Shown here: positions 33,678-42,287 of the stretch, piece by piece
Position numbering within the stretch: position 1 is the first letter of the stretch
Layout: each line of letters starts with the position of its first letter
Assembly (NCBI RefSeq): GCF_005280195.1
Contig: NZ_SZPR01000026.1
Coordinates: 40,518 to 104,517, forward strand
DNA: 64,000 bases
Direction of reading: 5' to 3'
Source: Streptomyces galbus
GTDB taxonomy: Bacteria; Actinomycetota; Actinomycetes; Streptomycetales; Streptomycetaceae
Program-made: the position numbers and the translations under genes
Notes under the pieces: generated by a model
What the model was told of the DNA's origin: nothing
Database searches by the model: none
Seen by the model: only the letters and a program-made list of their open reading frames with translations

Positions 33678-34703
33678 TCACTGGCTGCGCACCACCACGC
33701 CGTCCAGCAACGCCCGCAGGTCGCGCGCCGGCCGGGCGGGAGTCCTGATCCGGTCGAGCTCCGACAGCGCCGCGGCCCTGCACCGCCGCGCCGCCGCGAG
33801 CGCCGCCTCGCGTCCCCCCGCTTCCTCGGCCAGCTCCGCCGCCGAGGCCACGTCCCCGTCCGCTTCGAGCAGCGCGGCGAGACGACGGGCGGCGGGGTGG
33901 CCGCTGTCCAGGGCGGACACCACCGGCAGGGTTTTCTTCCGCTCCCGCAGGTCCCCGTGGACGGGCTTGCCGGTCACGGCGGGATCGCCCCACGTGCCCA
34001 GCACGTCGTCCGCGATCTGGAAGGCGACCCCCGCCTGCCGGCCGGCGCGGTCGAGGCCGGCCACCACGGCCGGGGACGCGCCGGCGAGCAGCGCTCCCAG
34101 GGCCAGCGAACAGCCCAGCAGCGCACCGGTCTTGCCCTCGGCCATGTGCCGGTACTCCGTGCTCCGCACGCGGTGTGGCCCGGTCCACGGGCGCCCCGCG
34201 AACAGCAGGTCGTCGGCCTGTCCGCGTACCAGGTCGCCCAGCGCCGCCGACAGCAGCCGTACGCCCTCGACCCCGCCGGCGGACGTGGCGAGGGTGTCGA
34301 CGGCGAGCGCGAAGAGGGCGTCGCCGGCGAGGACGGCGGGGCCGGTCCCGTACGCCCGCCAGACGGCGGGACGGCTCCGGCGCACCGGGTCGCCGTCCAT
34401 GATGTCGTCGTGCAGGAGCGAGAAGGTGTGCACCAGTTCCACCGCCACGGCGGCGGGCACCCCTGTCTCCGGGGGCGCTCCGGCGATCTCCGCACCCAGC
34501 ACGGCCAGCGCCTGCCGTAAGCCCTTGCCACCGGGGGCGGTGACCGGCGCGCCGCCCACGTCGCACCAGCCGAAGGAGTAGGCGGCCATCTCACCGACCC
34601 AGGGGTGCAGTCGGCCGACGGCCTCCCGCAACGCCGGCCGGGTCAACCGCGCGCACCGGTCGACGATCCGGGCCGGTACCGCCGGTACGTCGGTCACCGT
34701 CAC
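33678..34703 (-). CDS. Polyprenyl diphosphate synthase (trans-isoprenyl, GGPP-synthase-like)
   Basis: 341 residues, all-helical. The first Asp-rich motif DDIMD (in FSLLHDDIMDGDPVRR, about residue 98) and the second DDVLGTWGD (about 238) bind Mg and the diphosphates, with the chain-length region just before the first. It condenses isopentenyl diphosphate with allylic diphosphates, giving a C15-C25 precursor. GTG 34703 follows GAGGAGG and overlaps the stop of the TPR gene by 4 bp, so the two are coupled. No terpene cyclase, carotenoid or hopanoid gene is in the window, which leaves the product's fate open. Confidence 0.92.
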   Translation of the reverse strand: MTVTDVPAVPARIVDRCARLTRPALREAVGRLHPWVGEMAAYSFGWCDVGGAPVTAPGGKGLRQALAVLGAEIAGAPPETGVPAAVAVELVHTFSLLHDDIMDGDPVRRSRPAVWRAYGTGPAVLAGDALFALAVDTLATSAGGVEGVRLLSAALGDLVRGQADDLLFAGRPWTGPHRVRSTEYRHMAEGKTGALLGCSLALGALLAGASPAVVAGLDRAGRQAGVAFQIADDVLGTWGDPAVTGKPVHGDLRERKKTLPVVSALDSGHPAARRLAALLEADGDVASAAELAEEAGGREAALAAARRCRAAALSELDRIRTPARPARDLRALLDGVVVRSQ

Positions 34704-35740
34704 GCGGAGACCTCCTCGTCCGGGACGAACTCCGCCTGGGCCCGGGCGACCATCTCCCGGGCGTGCCGCAGTCCGATCCGCTCGGTCAGCCGGGCGAGTT
34801 CGGCCAGTTCGGCCGCCGTCGCGGCGCGGTCACGGCCCAGCCGGGCCAGTGCCTTGGCCAGCCCGAGCCGGGCCAGCGTCTCACCGCGCGGCTCGGTCAT
34901 CTCGCGGAACTCCGCCAGCGCGTCCTGGTACAGGTCACGGGCCTCGGCGTAACGCCCGGCGCGGTAGAGGACGTTGCCCCGCATCTTGAGGTTGTAGGCG
35001 AGGGCGCTCTTCAGCTTCATCTCCCTGCACATGGTCTCGGCCTGCGACAGCAGGGACAGGGCCCGCTCGGTGTCGCCGTCGCGCACGGACACGACGTCCG
35101 CGAGGCCGCGCAGGGCCCAGGCGTGCCCCCGCCGGTCGTCGGCCCGGGCGGATATCTCGGCCGCCTCGGCGAACAGGGCGTGGGCGCTGTCGTACTGGCC
35201 GGTGTTGCGCCGCATCTGGGCGATGCCCTCCAGCGCCCAGACGGTGTGGCGGGCCTCCCCGCGCTTGCGGGCCTCGTCGAGGAGTTGCTCGTGCAGCCGG
35301 CCCACGGCCTCGTAGTCCCCCTGGATGCGGCCGGTCTCCGCGAGACCCGCCAGCGAGTACCCGCGGACGACGACGTCCCCCGCCTGCTCGCCGAGTTCTG
35401 CGGCGAGTGCCAGCAGCCGGCGGGCCAGCGGGAACGCACCCCGCTGGCGGGCCAGGGTGCCGCCGCTCCAGAGCGCCCAGGCCATCCCCGCAAGGTCCCC
35501 GGCCTCCCGGGCCGTGCGGTAACTCGCCTTCCAGGCCCGCTCGGCCTCGCGCACCTGGCCGAGGCGCCGGTGCGCCTCGGCCACCGCCAGGCCCGTGCGC
35601 GCCGCCTCGGCGGTCCGTCCGGCCCGCACGGCCTCCTGCATCTGCTCGGTGCCTGCCGCGAGCACGTCCGCCAGCGGTGCGTTGACGGACAGGGTGGTGA
35701 GGGCGCCCTGGTACTCCGGGGCGAATGCCTTGCCGTACAT
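34700..35740 (-). CDS. Tetratricopeptide-repeat protein coupled to the polyprenyl synthase
   Basis: 346 residues built of about seven TPR-like helix pairs (for example AWALEGIAQMRRNTGQYDSA and KMRGNVLYRAGRYAEARDLY). No helix-turn-helix, membrane span or enzyme motif is visible, so it is most likely a cytoplasmic protein-interaction scaffold. ATG 35740 follows GGAAAGG. The gene ends inside the GTG of the polyprenyl synthase, so the proteins are made together and may bind each other. Three 13-bp-spaced GTATAC-like repeats sit 35-66 bp upstream, marking a regulated promoter. Confidence 0.85.
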   Translation of the reverse strand: MYGKAFAPEYQGALTTLSVNAPLADVLAAGTEQMQEAVRAGRTAEAARTGLAVAEAHRRLGQVREAERAWKASYRTAREAGDLAGMAWALWSGGTLARQRGAFPLARRLLALAAELGEQAGDVVVRGYSLAGLAETGRIQGDYEAVGRLHEQLLDEARKRGEARHTVWALEGIAQMRRNTGQYDSAHALFAEAAEISARADDRRGHAWALRGLADVVSVRDGDTERALSLLSQAETMCREMKLKSALAYNLKMRGNVLYRAGRYAEARDLYQDALAEFREMTEPRGETLARLGLAKALARLGRDRAATAAELAELARLTERIGLRHAREMVARAQAEFVPDEEVSA

Positions 35741-35774
35741 CGAAGCCTTTCCGTTCGGTGGCCCGGACCCCCTG

Positions 35775-35806
35775 GTATACACGTCGCGTATACACCAAGC
35801 GTATAG
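35775..35806 (-). promoter_or_regulatory. Three phased GTATAC repeats upstream of the TPR-synthase pair
   Basis: GTATAC at 35775-35780, GTATAC at 35788-35793 and GTATAG at 35801-35806, each 13 bp apart, in an AT-rich island of otherwise GC-rich DNA. The period is slightly more than one helical turn. This is a likely operator array or overlapping set of -10 boxes for the operon starting at 35740. Confidence 0.6.
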
Positions 35807-35948
35807 TCCGGCGGCCGTCAGCCCTTCTGCCGAGGGAGGGGAGAGAGGGCTGCGGCCCGTTCGTCGTCCGACAAGACGGAGGATCACCGTCCGGGGTTGC
35901 CTCGGCCGGCCGACGAAAGGCGCGGGGACGACGAGCGCGCACACCGGC

Positions 35949-35991
35949 CGGGCGGTGGGCTCTTCTTCACGAGCGAGGAGCCCACCGCCCG
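35949..35991 (-). terminator. Hairpin terminator
   Basis: Perfect 14-bp arms at 35949-35962 and 35978-35991, starting 10 bp after the stop of the small secreted protein gene at 36002. Confidence 0.8.
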
Positions 35992-36001
35992 ACGTCCTGC
36001 G

Positions 36002-36526
36002 TCAGCGGCTGCTCGTCGTCTCGATGTCGATGACGCGGTCGTACCGCTCCAGCAGCACGAAGAGCTTGGTCGTCCGGACCGTCCCCCCGCTGCCGAACGT
36101 CAGGGTGACCACGACCTCGTGACCGTTGCCCACGGCGCCGTTGTCGCTCACGGTCCACCGCGTCGGGACGTTCTGGGCGCGCAGGACGCCGTCGGCGCCG
36201 TTGGCGTTCTCCCAGGCCGCGAGGCGTGCGGCGAACTCGGGCGTCAGGTAGTGCGCGCGCAGGGCCGTGGCGAGCGTGGCGTCCGGGTCGGTGTAGTCGC
36301 CCCTGGCGTCGATGTACGCGCCGTAGAAGTCGGCGACCCGGGTCACCGCCTGGCCCTGCGTGCCGGTCACCGGCCGGGGTGCGGCACTGGCCGTCCTGAC
36401 CGGGGCGGCGACGGACGCCTGCGCCGACACCTGGGCCGACACACCGAGCCCGACGGCGAGGGCCAGGGCGGTGGCGACGGCGGCGCGGCGGCCGGGACGG
36501 CGCGCAGCGGAGGGCTTGCTGTTCAT
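36002..36526 (-). CDS. Small secreted protein, unknown function
   Basis: 174 residues with a Sec signal (Arg-rich start, hydrophobic 15-30, Ala-rich cleavage zone about 32-42). The mature part begins near VTGTQGQAVTRVADFYGAYI and continues DYTDPDATLATALRAHYLTP, a pattern of acid and aromatic residues like DUF3828-type or NTF2-like secreted proteins, but the family is not certain. The C-terminus VLLERYDRVIDIETTSSR is beta-rich. ATG 36526 follows GAAGGAA. It is followed, 33 bp away and on the same strand, by no other gene; upstream is another small secreted protein gene, so the two may be one unit. Confidence 0.7.
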   Translation of the reverse strand: MNSKPSAARRPGRRAAVATALALAVGLGVSAQVSAQASVAAPVRTASAAPRPVTGTQGQAVTRVADFYGAYIDARGDYTDPDATLATALRAHYLTPEFAARLAAWENANGADGVLRAQNVPTRWTVSDNGAVGNGHEVVVTLTFGSGGTVRTTKLFVLLERYDRVIDIETTSSR

Positions 36527-36559
36527 GTGCGTGTTCCTTCTCTGTGCGGTCAGCGGGAT

Positions 36560-36934
36560 TCAGCAGGTCGAACTGGTCGAGATCCGGATCCCGGTGACGC
36601 TGTACGCGCTCGAGAAGACGGTCTCGTTGTCGGGCGGCAGACAGATCGAGGTCCCGTCCTGCAGCCGCAGGTACGCCACGTCGTCGTCGCGGGTGTTCAC
36701 CACGTGGTAGTGCGGGCGGGACCGGACCGTCTGGTAACCGCTCGTGACGTCGCGGTACTTCGTGACCGGCGTGCCCGCCTCGTAGGCGTGCTCGTCCACG
36801 TAGAAGCAGACGTAGGGGTACGGGCAGCCGTGGGTGGCCGGCTCCGCGTGGGCGGTGGGCGCGGCGGTCGCGGACAGGGCCGCCACGGCCAGGCCCACGC
36901 TCGCGAGGGCTGCGACCTTGCGGACGGACTCCAT
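36560..36934 (-). CDS. Small secreted Cys-containing protein (peptidase-inhibitor I36-like)
   Basis: 124 residues: signal peptide 1-30 ending AHA, then a beta-rich mature part with four Cys (CPYPYVCFYVDEHAY, ...SICLPP..., terminal Cys). The opening resembles the I36 peptidase-inhibitor and beta/gamma-crystallin-like fold of small Streptomyces proteins, but conservation is weak, so the assignment is tentative. ATG 36934 has GGAGG 5 nt upstream and overrides the long upstream frame, which is not coding. It lies 33 bp before the next secreted-protein gene on the same strand. Confidence 0.65.
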   Translation of the reverse strand: MESVRKVAALASVGLAVAALSATAAPTAHAEPATHGCPYPYVCFYVDEHAYEAGTPVTKYRDVTSGYQTVRSRPHYHVVNTRDDDVAYLRLQDGTSICLPPDNETVFSSAYSVTGIRISTSSTC

Positions 36935-37201
36935 CGAACCTCCAGGGAAACGGGTGCGTCGTCGGTGGGGGCCGCGCGGGCAGCGGCGGCCAGCGCGGCG
37001 CCCGCCCAAGGGCCTTGAAGTCGCCACCGGTTGGTCTCGGACCCCGGTCGGTGCGACACCAGGAGCATCGGCGGCCGCCCACGTCCCGCGCAACGATCTC
37101 CGCCCCCTCCGGGACGGTGGAACCATCCCAGCCCGTCTGACGTGCAGGGACATGGGTGCCTGGGATGCGGGATCGCGGGCCGCGACGGAGGAACGGTGTC
37201 G

Positions 37202-38542
37202 ATGCGGGACGAGGTCGAGGAGTTCGCCGCGCTGTTGCGCGCGCTGAAGGACCGTACGGACCGCAGTTACGGCTCGCTGGCCCGGCGGGTCGGCATGAAC
37301 ACCTCGACGCTGCACCGGTATTGCACCGGCGAGGCCGTACCGCGCGACTTCGCGCCCGTCGAGCGGCTCGCGGCCTTCTGCCGGGCCGCGCCGGACGAAC
37401 GGCTCGCACTGCACCGGCTGTGGCTGTCGGCTGTGGCCGCCCGGCAGGGGACGGTTCCCGGCGGTCCGCCCGAGTCAGGGGCGGACGCGGACGCGCACCG
37501 GGAGGCAAGTCCGGAGGCGGACGGTCCGGCCACGGACACGGGAACGGAGACGGGGACGGGGACGGACACGAACCCGGACACGGCCCCGGGCAGGGAGCCG
37601 GCCGCCACCGACTCCGCCTCCTCCGTCACCGCCCGTCCCTGGTACCGCGGCCGAGGCGTCCTGGTGTCCACCGCCGTCGCCTGCGGGCTCCTCGCGACCG
37701 TGCTGGGCAGCGCCGCCCTGTCGGACGGCCACTCCCCCGGGACGAGCCCGCCCCTGTCCGCCGGCTCGCGCACGACCGCCGCCCCCGGCGTGCCCCACCG
37801 CTCGATGACGTCCTCGTCGAAGGCCCCCGCAACGTCCGCGACGACCGGGTCGATCGCCCCCACCGGCACCCGCGGCCGTCCCACCACCGCGGCGGAGCCC
37901 GCCACCGTCCCGCCCCTCGCCTGGGCCACGGACCCCCTGGTCTGGGACAAGGGCTGCGACCACGACTACGTCATCGACAAGCCGCCCTCCGAGGTGCCCC
38001 CGCCTCCGGTGGAGCAGGACGCTGGCCTGTGGGCGGCGACGCAGCACGCGGTGCACGGGCGGCACACCCTGGTGCGGATCACGGTGCAGGGCCGGTCGGA
38101 CACGGCCGTGGTCCTCGAAGCGCTCCACGTCCGCATCGCGGGCCGCGACGCCCCGGCCGCCGGCAACGCGTACGGCATGGGCCAGGGCTGCGGCGGAGAC
38201 CTCGCGCCGCGCCGGTTCGCGGTGGACCTGGACATCGACCGTCCCGTCGCCCGCCCCCAGGACGGCGCGGACGTCGGCAGGCGCCTTCCCGCGGTCCGCT
38301 TCCCGTACCGCGTCTCCGCCGAGGACCCCGAGGTGCTGCTGGTCGACGCGACGACCCGGGCCCACGACACCCGCTGGTACCTCGAACTGGACTGGTCCTG
38401 TCAGGGCCGCACCGGCACGGTCCGCATCGACGACCACGGCCGCCCGTTCCGGACCACCGGCATCACCGGCCGGCCGCACTACTGGTACGGGAGGAACGAC
38501 GCGGGCGAGCGCGCCTGGGTCCCCGATCACCCGCAGCCCTGA
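37202..38542 (+). CDS. Membrane-anchored helix-turn-helix protein with outside domain
   Basis: 446 residues (448 if GTG 37196 is used; GGAGG fits either). An N-terminal XRE-like HTH (YGSLARRVGMNTSTLHRYC, about 23-41) is followed by an Asp/Thr/Gly-rich stretch (about 110-130), one membrane span (about 152-173), a Pro/Ser/Thr-rich linker and a 190-residue outside domain with paired Cys (WDKGCDHDYVIDKP, GMGQGCGGD, LDWSCQGRTG). The layout is that of a single-protein sensor that could link an outside signal to DNA. No target genes are obvious; two secreted-protein genes are divergent from it. Outside-domain function is unknown. Confidence 0.8.
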   Translation: MRDEVEEFAALLRALKDRTDRSYGSLARRVGMNTSTLHRYCTGEAVPRDFAPVERLAAFCRAAPDERLALHRLWLSAVAARQGTVPGGPPESGADADAHREASPEADGPATDTGTETGTGTDTNPDTAPGREPAATDSASSVTARPWYRGRGVLVSTAVACGLLATVLGSAALSDGHSPGTSPPLSAGSRTTAAPGVPHRSMTSSSKAPATSATTGSIAPTGTRGRPTTAAEPATVPPLAWATDPLVWDKGCDHDYVIDKPPSEVPPPPVEQDAGLWAATQHAVHGRHTLVRITVQGRSDTAVVLEALHVRIAGRDAPAAGNAYGMGQGCGGDLAPRRFAVDLDIDRPVARPQDGADVGRRLPAVRFPYRVSAEDPEVLLVDATTRAHDTRWYLELDWSCQGRTGTVRIDDHGRPFRTTGITGRPHYWYGRNDAGERAWVPDHPQP

Positions 38543-38561
38543 GCGCACGCGTCCACCGCCC

Positions 38562-38602
38562 CCGTCCCCGGCCCCGCACCACGGGGTCAGGGCCGGGGAC
38601 GG
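38562..38602. terminator. Bidirectional hairpin terminator
   Basis: 13-bp perfect arms (38562-38574, 38590-38602) between the convergent stops at 38542 and 38609. Confidence 0.8.
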
Positions 38603-38608
38603 CCCGTG

Positions 38609-40141
38609 TCAGCCGCCGATGCCCGAGTCCTGCGCGGCCGCGACGATCGCCGTCGCGTCCTCCGGCAGCAGGTAGCCGGCTTCGACGGAGCGCTGCGCGG
38701 CCGTGCGCACCTTGCCCACGTAGTCGGCGTGGGTCGGGTACAGGCGGCTGAGCACCGGTTCCGCGGTGGGCGGGAACGACGGGTCGGACGGGTCGCCGTC
38801 GTCGTGGCGGTCCCAGGCGTCGGCGTCGCCGTTCCAGGGGTCGCGGGCGCCGTACAGGCCGCAGAAGACGCCGCTGTCGGTGGTGTCGCGCAGGCCGGTC
38901 AGCGTACGGGTGGGCACGGTGACGTCCGGCAGGCGCACCCCGCCGGTGGCCAGGCCGGTGGCCGGGTCGCGCAGCACGGTGCTCAGCGGCTGACCGCTCG
39001 GCGGCCGCGGCCCGCCCCGCGCCCAGCCGGCCAGGTGGCGCAGCGCGGCGTTCATCGCCCAGTGGCCGGGTCCGTCGTTGAAGGGGGCCGAACCGGCGGC
39101 GCAGTCGGCCGAGGGCGCGGCCGAGCCCGCCGACTTCTCCACGGTCGGCTGGCCGAGGTCGTAGGCCCACTGGTCGCCGTGGGCGGTGCCGGCCAGCTCC
39201 CAGTGCACGACGCTCGCGGTGTCCGGCTGCCGGGCGACCGAGGCGCCCGGCACGTCGGTCTCGGTGAGCACGACGAACGTCGGCACCGACAGGTCGGTCC
39301 TGATCCGGGACGGGTTCGGCATGAGCAGGGTGTCGGCCAGGGAGCCGGTGATCGGGGCGGCGACGGCGCTGTTGCTGTGCACCATGAAGCCGTCGTACAC
39401 CTTGGACACCGGCTGGACGGCGTTGACGTACGTGGTCATGAAGCCGGCCGACTGGGACTCGCCGTCGGCGAGCAGGGTGCGCACGGGGAGCCCGCCCAGC
39501 GGGTCGGGTCCGTTCGGGGCGCGCAGCGCCTGGCCCGCCTGGGAGAAGATGTCGTAGGCGAAGGCGTCGCCGGGGTGGACGAGGCTGCCGTACCGCGCCG
39601 GGTCCCAGCCCTTCAGGCCCTTGATCTCGCCGAGGCCGCCGTTGACGCCGACGGCCTGGGCCGAGACGCCGACCCAGGCGTAGCCCTGCCGCAGCAGCTC
39701 GTCGCGCTCGAACCAGTAGTCCGGGGAGAGGTCGATCTGGCCGCTGACGTTGAGCCATTCCACGACCACGGTGCCGTTGAACTTCGCGGGGTCGGTGGGG
39801 CGACGCACCAGCAGGCGGCTCTTGTACGCGGCGGTGCCGGACGCGCGGACGTTCCACCGTCCGTCCGACGTCCACAGTCCCGACTTGGCGTACGACGTGG
39901 CGGTGCCGGAGAGGAAGTACTCGCTCTCGGTGTAGCCGTACGAGCCGAGGTCCTCCGCCGCGGCGAGGAACGGGAAGCCGTGGCTGCCGGCGGGTGGGAC
40001 GGTGATCGTGGGGCCGGCGGCCGCGGCGGTGGCGGCCGCGGCCGGGGTGGCCTGCGGAACGTGGAGCAGGGCGCCGCACAACAGCGCCCCCAGCGCGGTG
40101 GCGGTGACGGACCGCCGGGCGGAGCGGGCAGGGATGCGCAC
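38609..40141 (-). CDS. Exported alpha/beta-hydrolase-domain protein
   Basis: 510 residues with a Sec signal (1-42). The body matches the large actinobacterial alpha/beta hydrolase family (PF20091-like): KFNGTVVVEWLNVSGQIDLSP, then a nucleophile elbow GESQSAG (Ser near residue 230) and a late His in GTAHGDQWAY. It is probably an esterase or amidase acting outside the cell; the substrate is unknown. GTG 40141 follows GGAGGC. The gene stands alone, convergent with the HTH protein gene and divergent from a small membrane protein gene. Confidence 0.82.
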   Translation of the reverse strand: MRIPARSARRSVTATALGALLCGALLHVPQATPAAAATAAAAGPTITVPPAGSHGFPFLAAAEDLGSYGYTESEYFLSGTATSYAKSGLWTSDGRWNVRASGTAAYKSRLLVRRPTDPAKFNGTVVVEWLNVSGQIDLSPDYWFERDELLRQGYAWVGVSAQAVGVNGGLGEIKGLKGWDPARYGSLVHPGDAFAYDIFSQAGQALRAPNGPDPLGGLPVRTLLADGESQSAGFMTTYVNAVQPVSKVYDGFMVHSNSAVAAPITGSLADTLLMPNPSRIRTDLSVPTFVVLTETDVPGASVARQPDTASVVHWELAGTAHGDQWAYDLGQPTVEKSAGSAAPSADCAAGSAPFNDGPGHWAMNAALRHLAGWARGGPRPPSGQPLSTVLRDPATGLATGGVRLPDVTVPTRTLTGLRDTTDSGVFCGLYGARDPWNGDADAWDRHDDGDPSDPSFPPTAEPVLSRLYPTHADYVGKVRTAAQRSVEAGYLLPEDATAIVAAAQDSGIGG

Positions 40142-40317
40142 GAGGTGCCTCCGTGAGGGAAGGGGGTCTCCGGGCTTGCGACCGCAGTGTCACCGCACGG
40201 CGCCGGCCTTGGCATCGGCAAATCCACCGGTGTCACGGGGCGACCCTCGGCTCCGGCCCCGTCCGTCCGCCCTCGGCACGCCCGGGTGAGGGCGGCCGGC
40301 GTGGGTACCCGGCGGGC

Positions 40318-40848
40318 ATGTTCACGCGTGCGCTGTGGCAGGGGCTGGTGGCGGGTGCCGCCGGAGGTGTCGTGATGACCCTCGGCGAGAAGGCCGAGCA
40401 GGCCCTCACCGGCCGGCCCGACTCCCATGTCCCGGGGAGGGTCCTGGAACGGCTGGCCGGCCTGCCCGAACGCCCTGGCAGGCAACCGTTGCCGGTCAAC
40501 TGGGCGATGCACTTCGGCCAGGCGGCCCTGCTCGGCGTGGTCCGGTCGGTCATGGCCCAGGCCGGGCTGCGCGGACCGGTCGCCTCCGCGAAGTTCGCCG
40601 TCGTCCGCCTCACCAACGACCAGATCCTGGAGAACGCGACCGGTGTCGGCGCCCCGCCGTCCACGTGGCCCCGCAAGGAGCTGGTCGTGGACCTCCTGCA
40701 CAAGGCCGTCTACGCCTTCGCCACCGGCGCCGTCGCCGACGCCCTGGCCGCCCGTGACGGCCTCGGCCCGGGACAGCGCCACGCCGCCGCACGCCCCGGC
40801 CGGCACAGCGACGTCGGGCCCCTCCCCCGCGGGTCGTCCACCCGGTGA
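40318..40848 (+). CDS. Small membrane protein, unknown function
   Basis: 176 residues. Hydrophobic segments near 8-23 (WQGLVAGAAGGVVMTLGEK), 62-80 and 128-142 suggest two or three membrane or membrane-associated helices, in the style of DUF1440/YagU-like proteins. The central part carries an Asn-Trp-Ala-Met-His stretch and LTNDQILENATGVGAPPSTW. ATG 40318 is the first start with homology-like character, but the ribosome site is weak. No neighbour suggests a role. Confidence 0.7.
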   Translation: MFTRALWQGLVAGAAGGVVMTLGEKAEQALTGRPDSHVPGRVLERLAGLPERPGRQPLPVNWAMHFGQAALLGVVRSVMAQAGLRGPVASAKFAVVRLTNDQILENATGVGAPPSTWPRKELVVDLLHKAVYAFATGAVADALAARDGLGPGQRHAAARPGRHSDVGPLPRGSSTR

Positions 40849-40929
40849 GGGAACGCGTGGCCGCCTCCTCACCCGGCTGCTGACGGGACGGGGGCCGACG
40901 CGTCCCCGTGCGCGCCGGCCCCGCCGCTG

Positions 40930-42084
40930 TCACGCCGTGTGCAGGCGCAGCCCGTACCGGTTCAGGATCTCGTTGATCGGCTGGAACCAGGTCTCGCCGC
41001 CGCTGCTGCAGTTGCCCCAGCCGCCGGAGGTGACGCCCTGCGCCTGGTCGCCGGAGATGAACGAGCCTCCCGAGTCACCCGGTTCGGCGCACACGTTGGT
41101 CTTGGTGAGCTGGTGGACGGCGCCCTGGCTGTAGTTGACCGTCTCGTTCTGCGCGAGCACCGTCCCGCAGTGCCAGTGGGTCGTGGAGCCGGAGCGGCAG
41201 ACGGACGCCCCGACGGGGGCCACGTTCGACCCGCGCACCAACTGGTCGGGCACGGTGCCCCAGCCGAGGACCACGGGGACGGTCCACCAGCCGCTGCCCA
41301 CGCTCACCCAGGAGTAGTCGTTGTCCGGGAACGAGGAGCCCTGGAAGGTGCCGATGTAGGTGTGGTCCCAGCCGCTCACCCCCGCGCCGGGCTGCCCGCA
41401 GTGGCCGGCCGAGACGAAGCCGCCCTGTACCGAGAAGCCGATGGAGCAGCGCACGTTGCCGGTGTAGTACGGGTCGCCGCCGACCGTCCCGGCCGCGAAC
41501 GTGCGCGGGGCGGCGTTCACTTCGCGGACCTGCACGGGGCCGGCCCTGAGGGCCTTGGCGACGAACGCCCTGACATCGTTGTCCGCTCTGCGGTCCGCGA
41601 CGACGTCGACCACCACGCGGTTGGCCCGGGGGTCGACGCGCCAGGCGGCGACGCCCCGGGGAGCGCGGGCGGCGTCGAGGTGCTTCTTGGTGGCGTCCAA
41701 CTGGGCCGAGGAGTAGGTCGCCCGGCGGACGTCGGCACCCGCTGCCCGCAGCCTGCCGGTGCGGGACGGATCGGTCGAGGCGACGGTGAGCCGGCCCGTC
41801 GACGCGTCGAACCAACTGCCCGCGTAGGAGCTGCCGGCCAGGCTCCGGACGCGCTGGTCCAGCGCGGTGGCCCGCCGTTCGGCGAGGAGGCGCTGCTCGG
41901 CCTCGCCCTTGGTGAGGTGCAGGTCGCGCTGCATGGCCCGCAGCAGGCCCGGGGACGGTTCGGCGGCGGCCCGGGTGCCGGCGGACGGGTCCGGGGCGGC
42001 CTGGGCGGTCGGGGAGAGGACGGCGGCGCCGGCTCCGAGGGCGATCAGTACGGCGGCGACGGCGCGCGGTCGTAGGGGACGCAT
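40930..42084 (-). CDS. Secreted S1-family serine protease (streptogrisin/alpha-lytic type)
   Basis: 384 residues: signal peptide (1-30), an alpha-lytic-protease-type prodomain (about 31-198) that folds and then is removed, and a chymotrypsin-like mature enzyme (about 199-384). The triad is complete: His228 in SAGHCG, Asp256 in DNDYSW, Ser338 in GDSGGS. Three Cys pairs are placed as in streptogrisins (Cys213/229, 296/306, 332/about 368). ATG 42084 has GGAAGGAA upstream. A 14-bp LacI-type palindrome lies 61-74 bp before the start, so sugar-linked control is possible. Confidence 0.95.
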   Translation of the reverse strand: MRPLRPRAVAAVLIALGAGAAVLSPTAQAAPDPSAGTRAAAEPSPGLLRAMQRDLHLTKGEAEQRLLAERRATALDQRVRSLAGSSYAGSWFDASTGRLTVASTDPSRTGRLRAAGADVRRATYSSAQLDATKKHLDAARAPRGVAAWRVDPRANRVVVDVVADRRADNDVRAFVAKALRAGPVQVREVNAAPRTFAAGTVGGDPYYTGNVRCSIGFSVQGGFVSAGHCGQPGAGVSGWDHTYIGTFQGSSFPDNDYSWVSVGSGWWTVPVVLGWGTVPDQLVRGSNVAPVGASVCRSGSTTHWHCGTVLAQNETVNYSQGAVHQLTKTNVCAEPGDSGGSFISGDQAQGVTSGGWGNCSSGGETWFQPINEILNRYGLRLHTA

Positions 42085-42144
42085 GGAGTGCTTCCTTCCG
42101 TTCGTGGGGGGCGCGTCGACCGCGAAGGGTCGGCGCGCTGACGG

Positions 42145-42158
42145 TGAGAGCGCTCTCA
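42145..42158 (-). promoter_or_regulatory. LacI-type 14-bp palindrome (CebR-box-like)
   Basis: TGAGAGCGCTCTCA, a perfect palindrome, differs at one symmetric position from the CebR box TGGGAGCGCTCCCA of Streptomyces. It precedes the S1 protease gene and lies 130 bp from the divergent GNAT gene. Confidence 0.65.
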
Positions 42159-42287
42159 ACTCCAGGCCGGAGGTTACGCCGACCCGGTCAACTGGTCCAT
42201 ACCTAGCGCCGGTTGACTCCGATCCTGGCGTACCGCAGGACGCGTTCAGGCCATGCCGGCAGGGCCCGCGCGCCGTAGAGTCGGGAC

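Noticed and set aside
35775..35806. Reading the GTATAC repeats as replication iterons
   Set aside because: Only three short copies, no Rep gene or DnaA boxes nearby; a promoter role is simpler.
42145..42158. Calling the palindrome a true CebR box
   Set aside because: It has one symmetric mismatch to the CebR consensus and no cellobiose genes are near, so only LacI-type is claimed.
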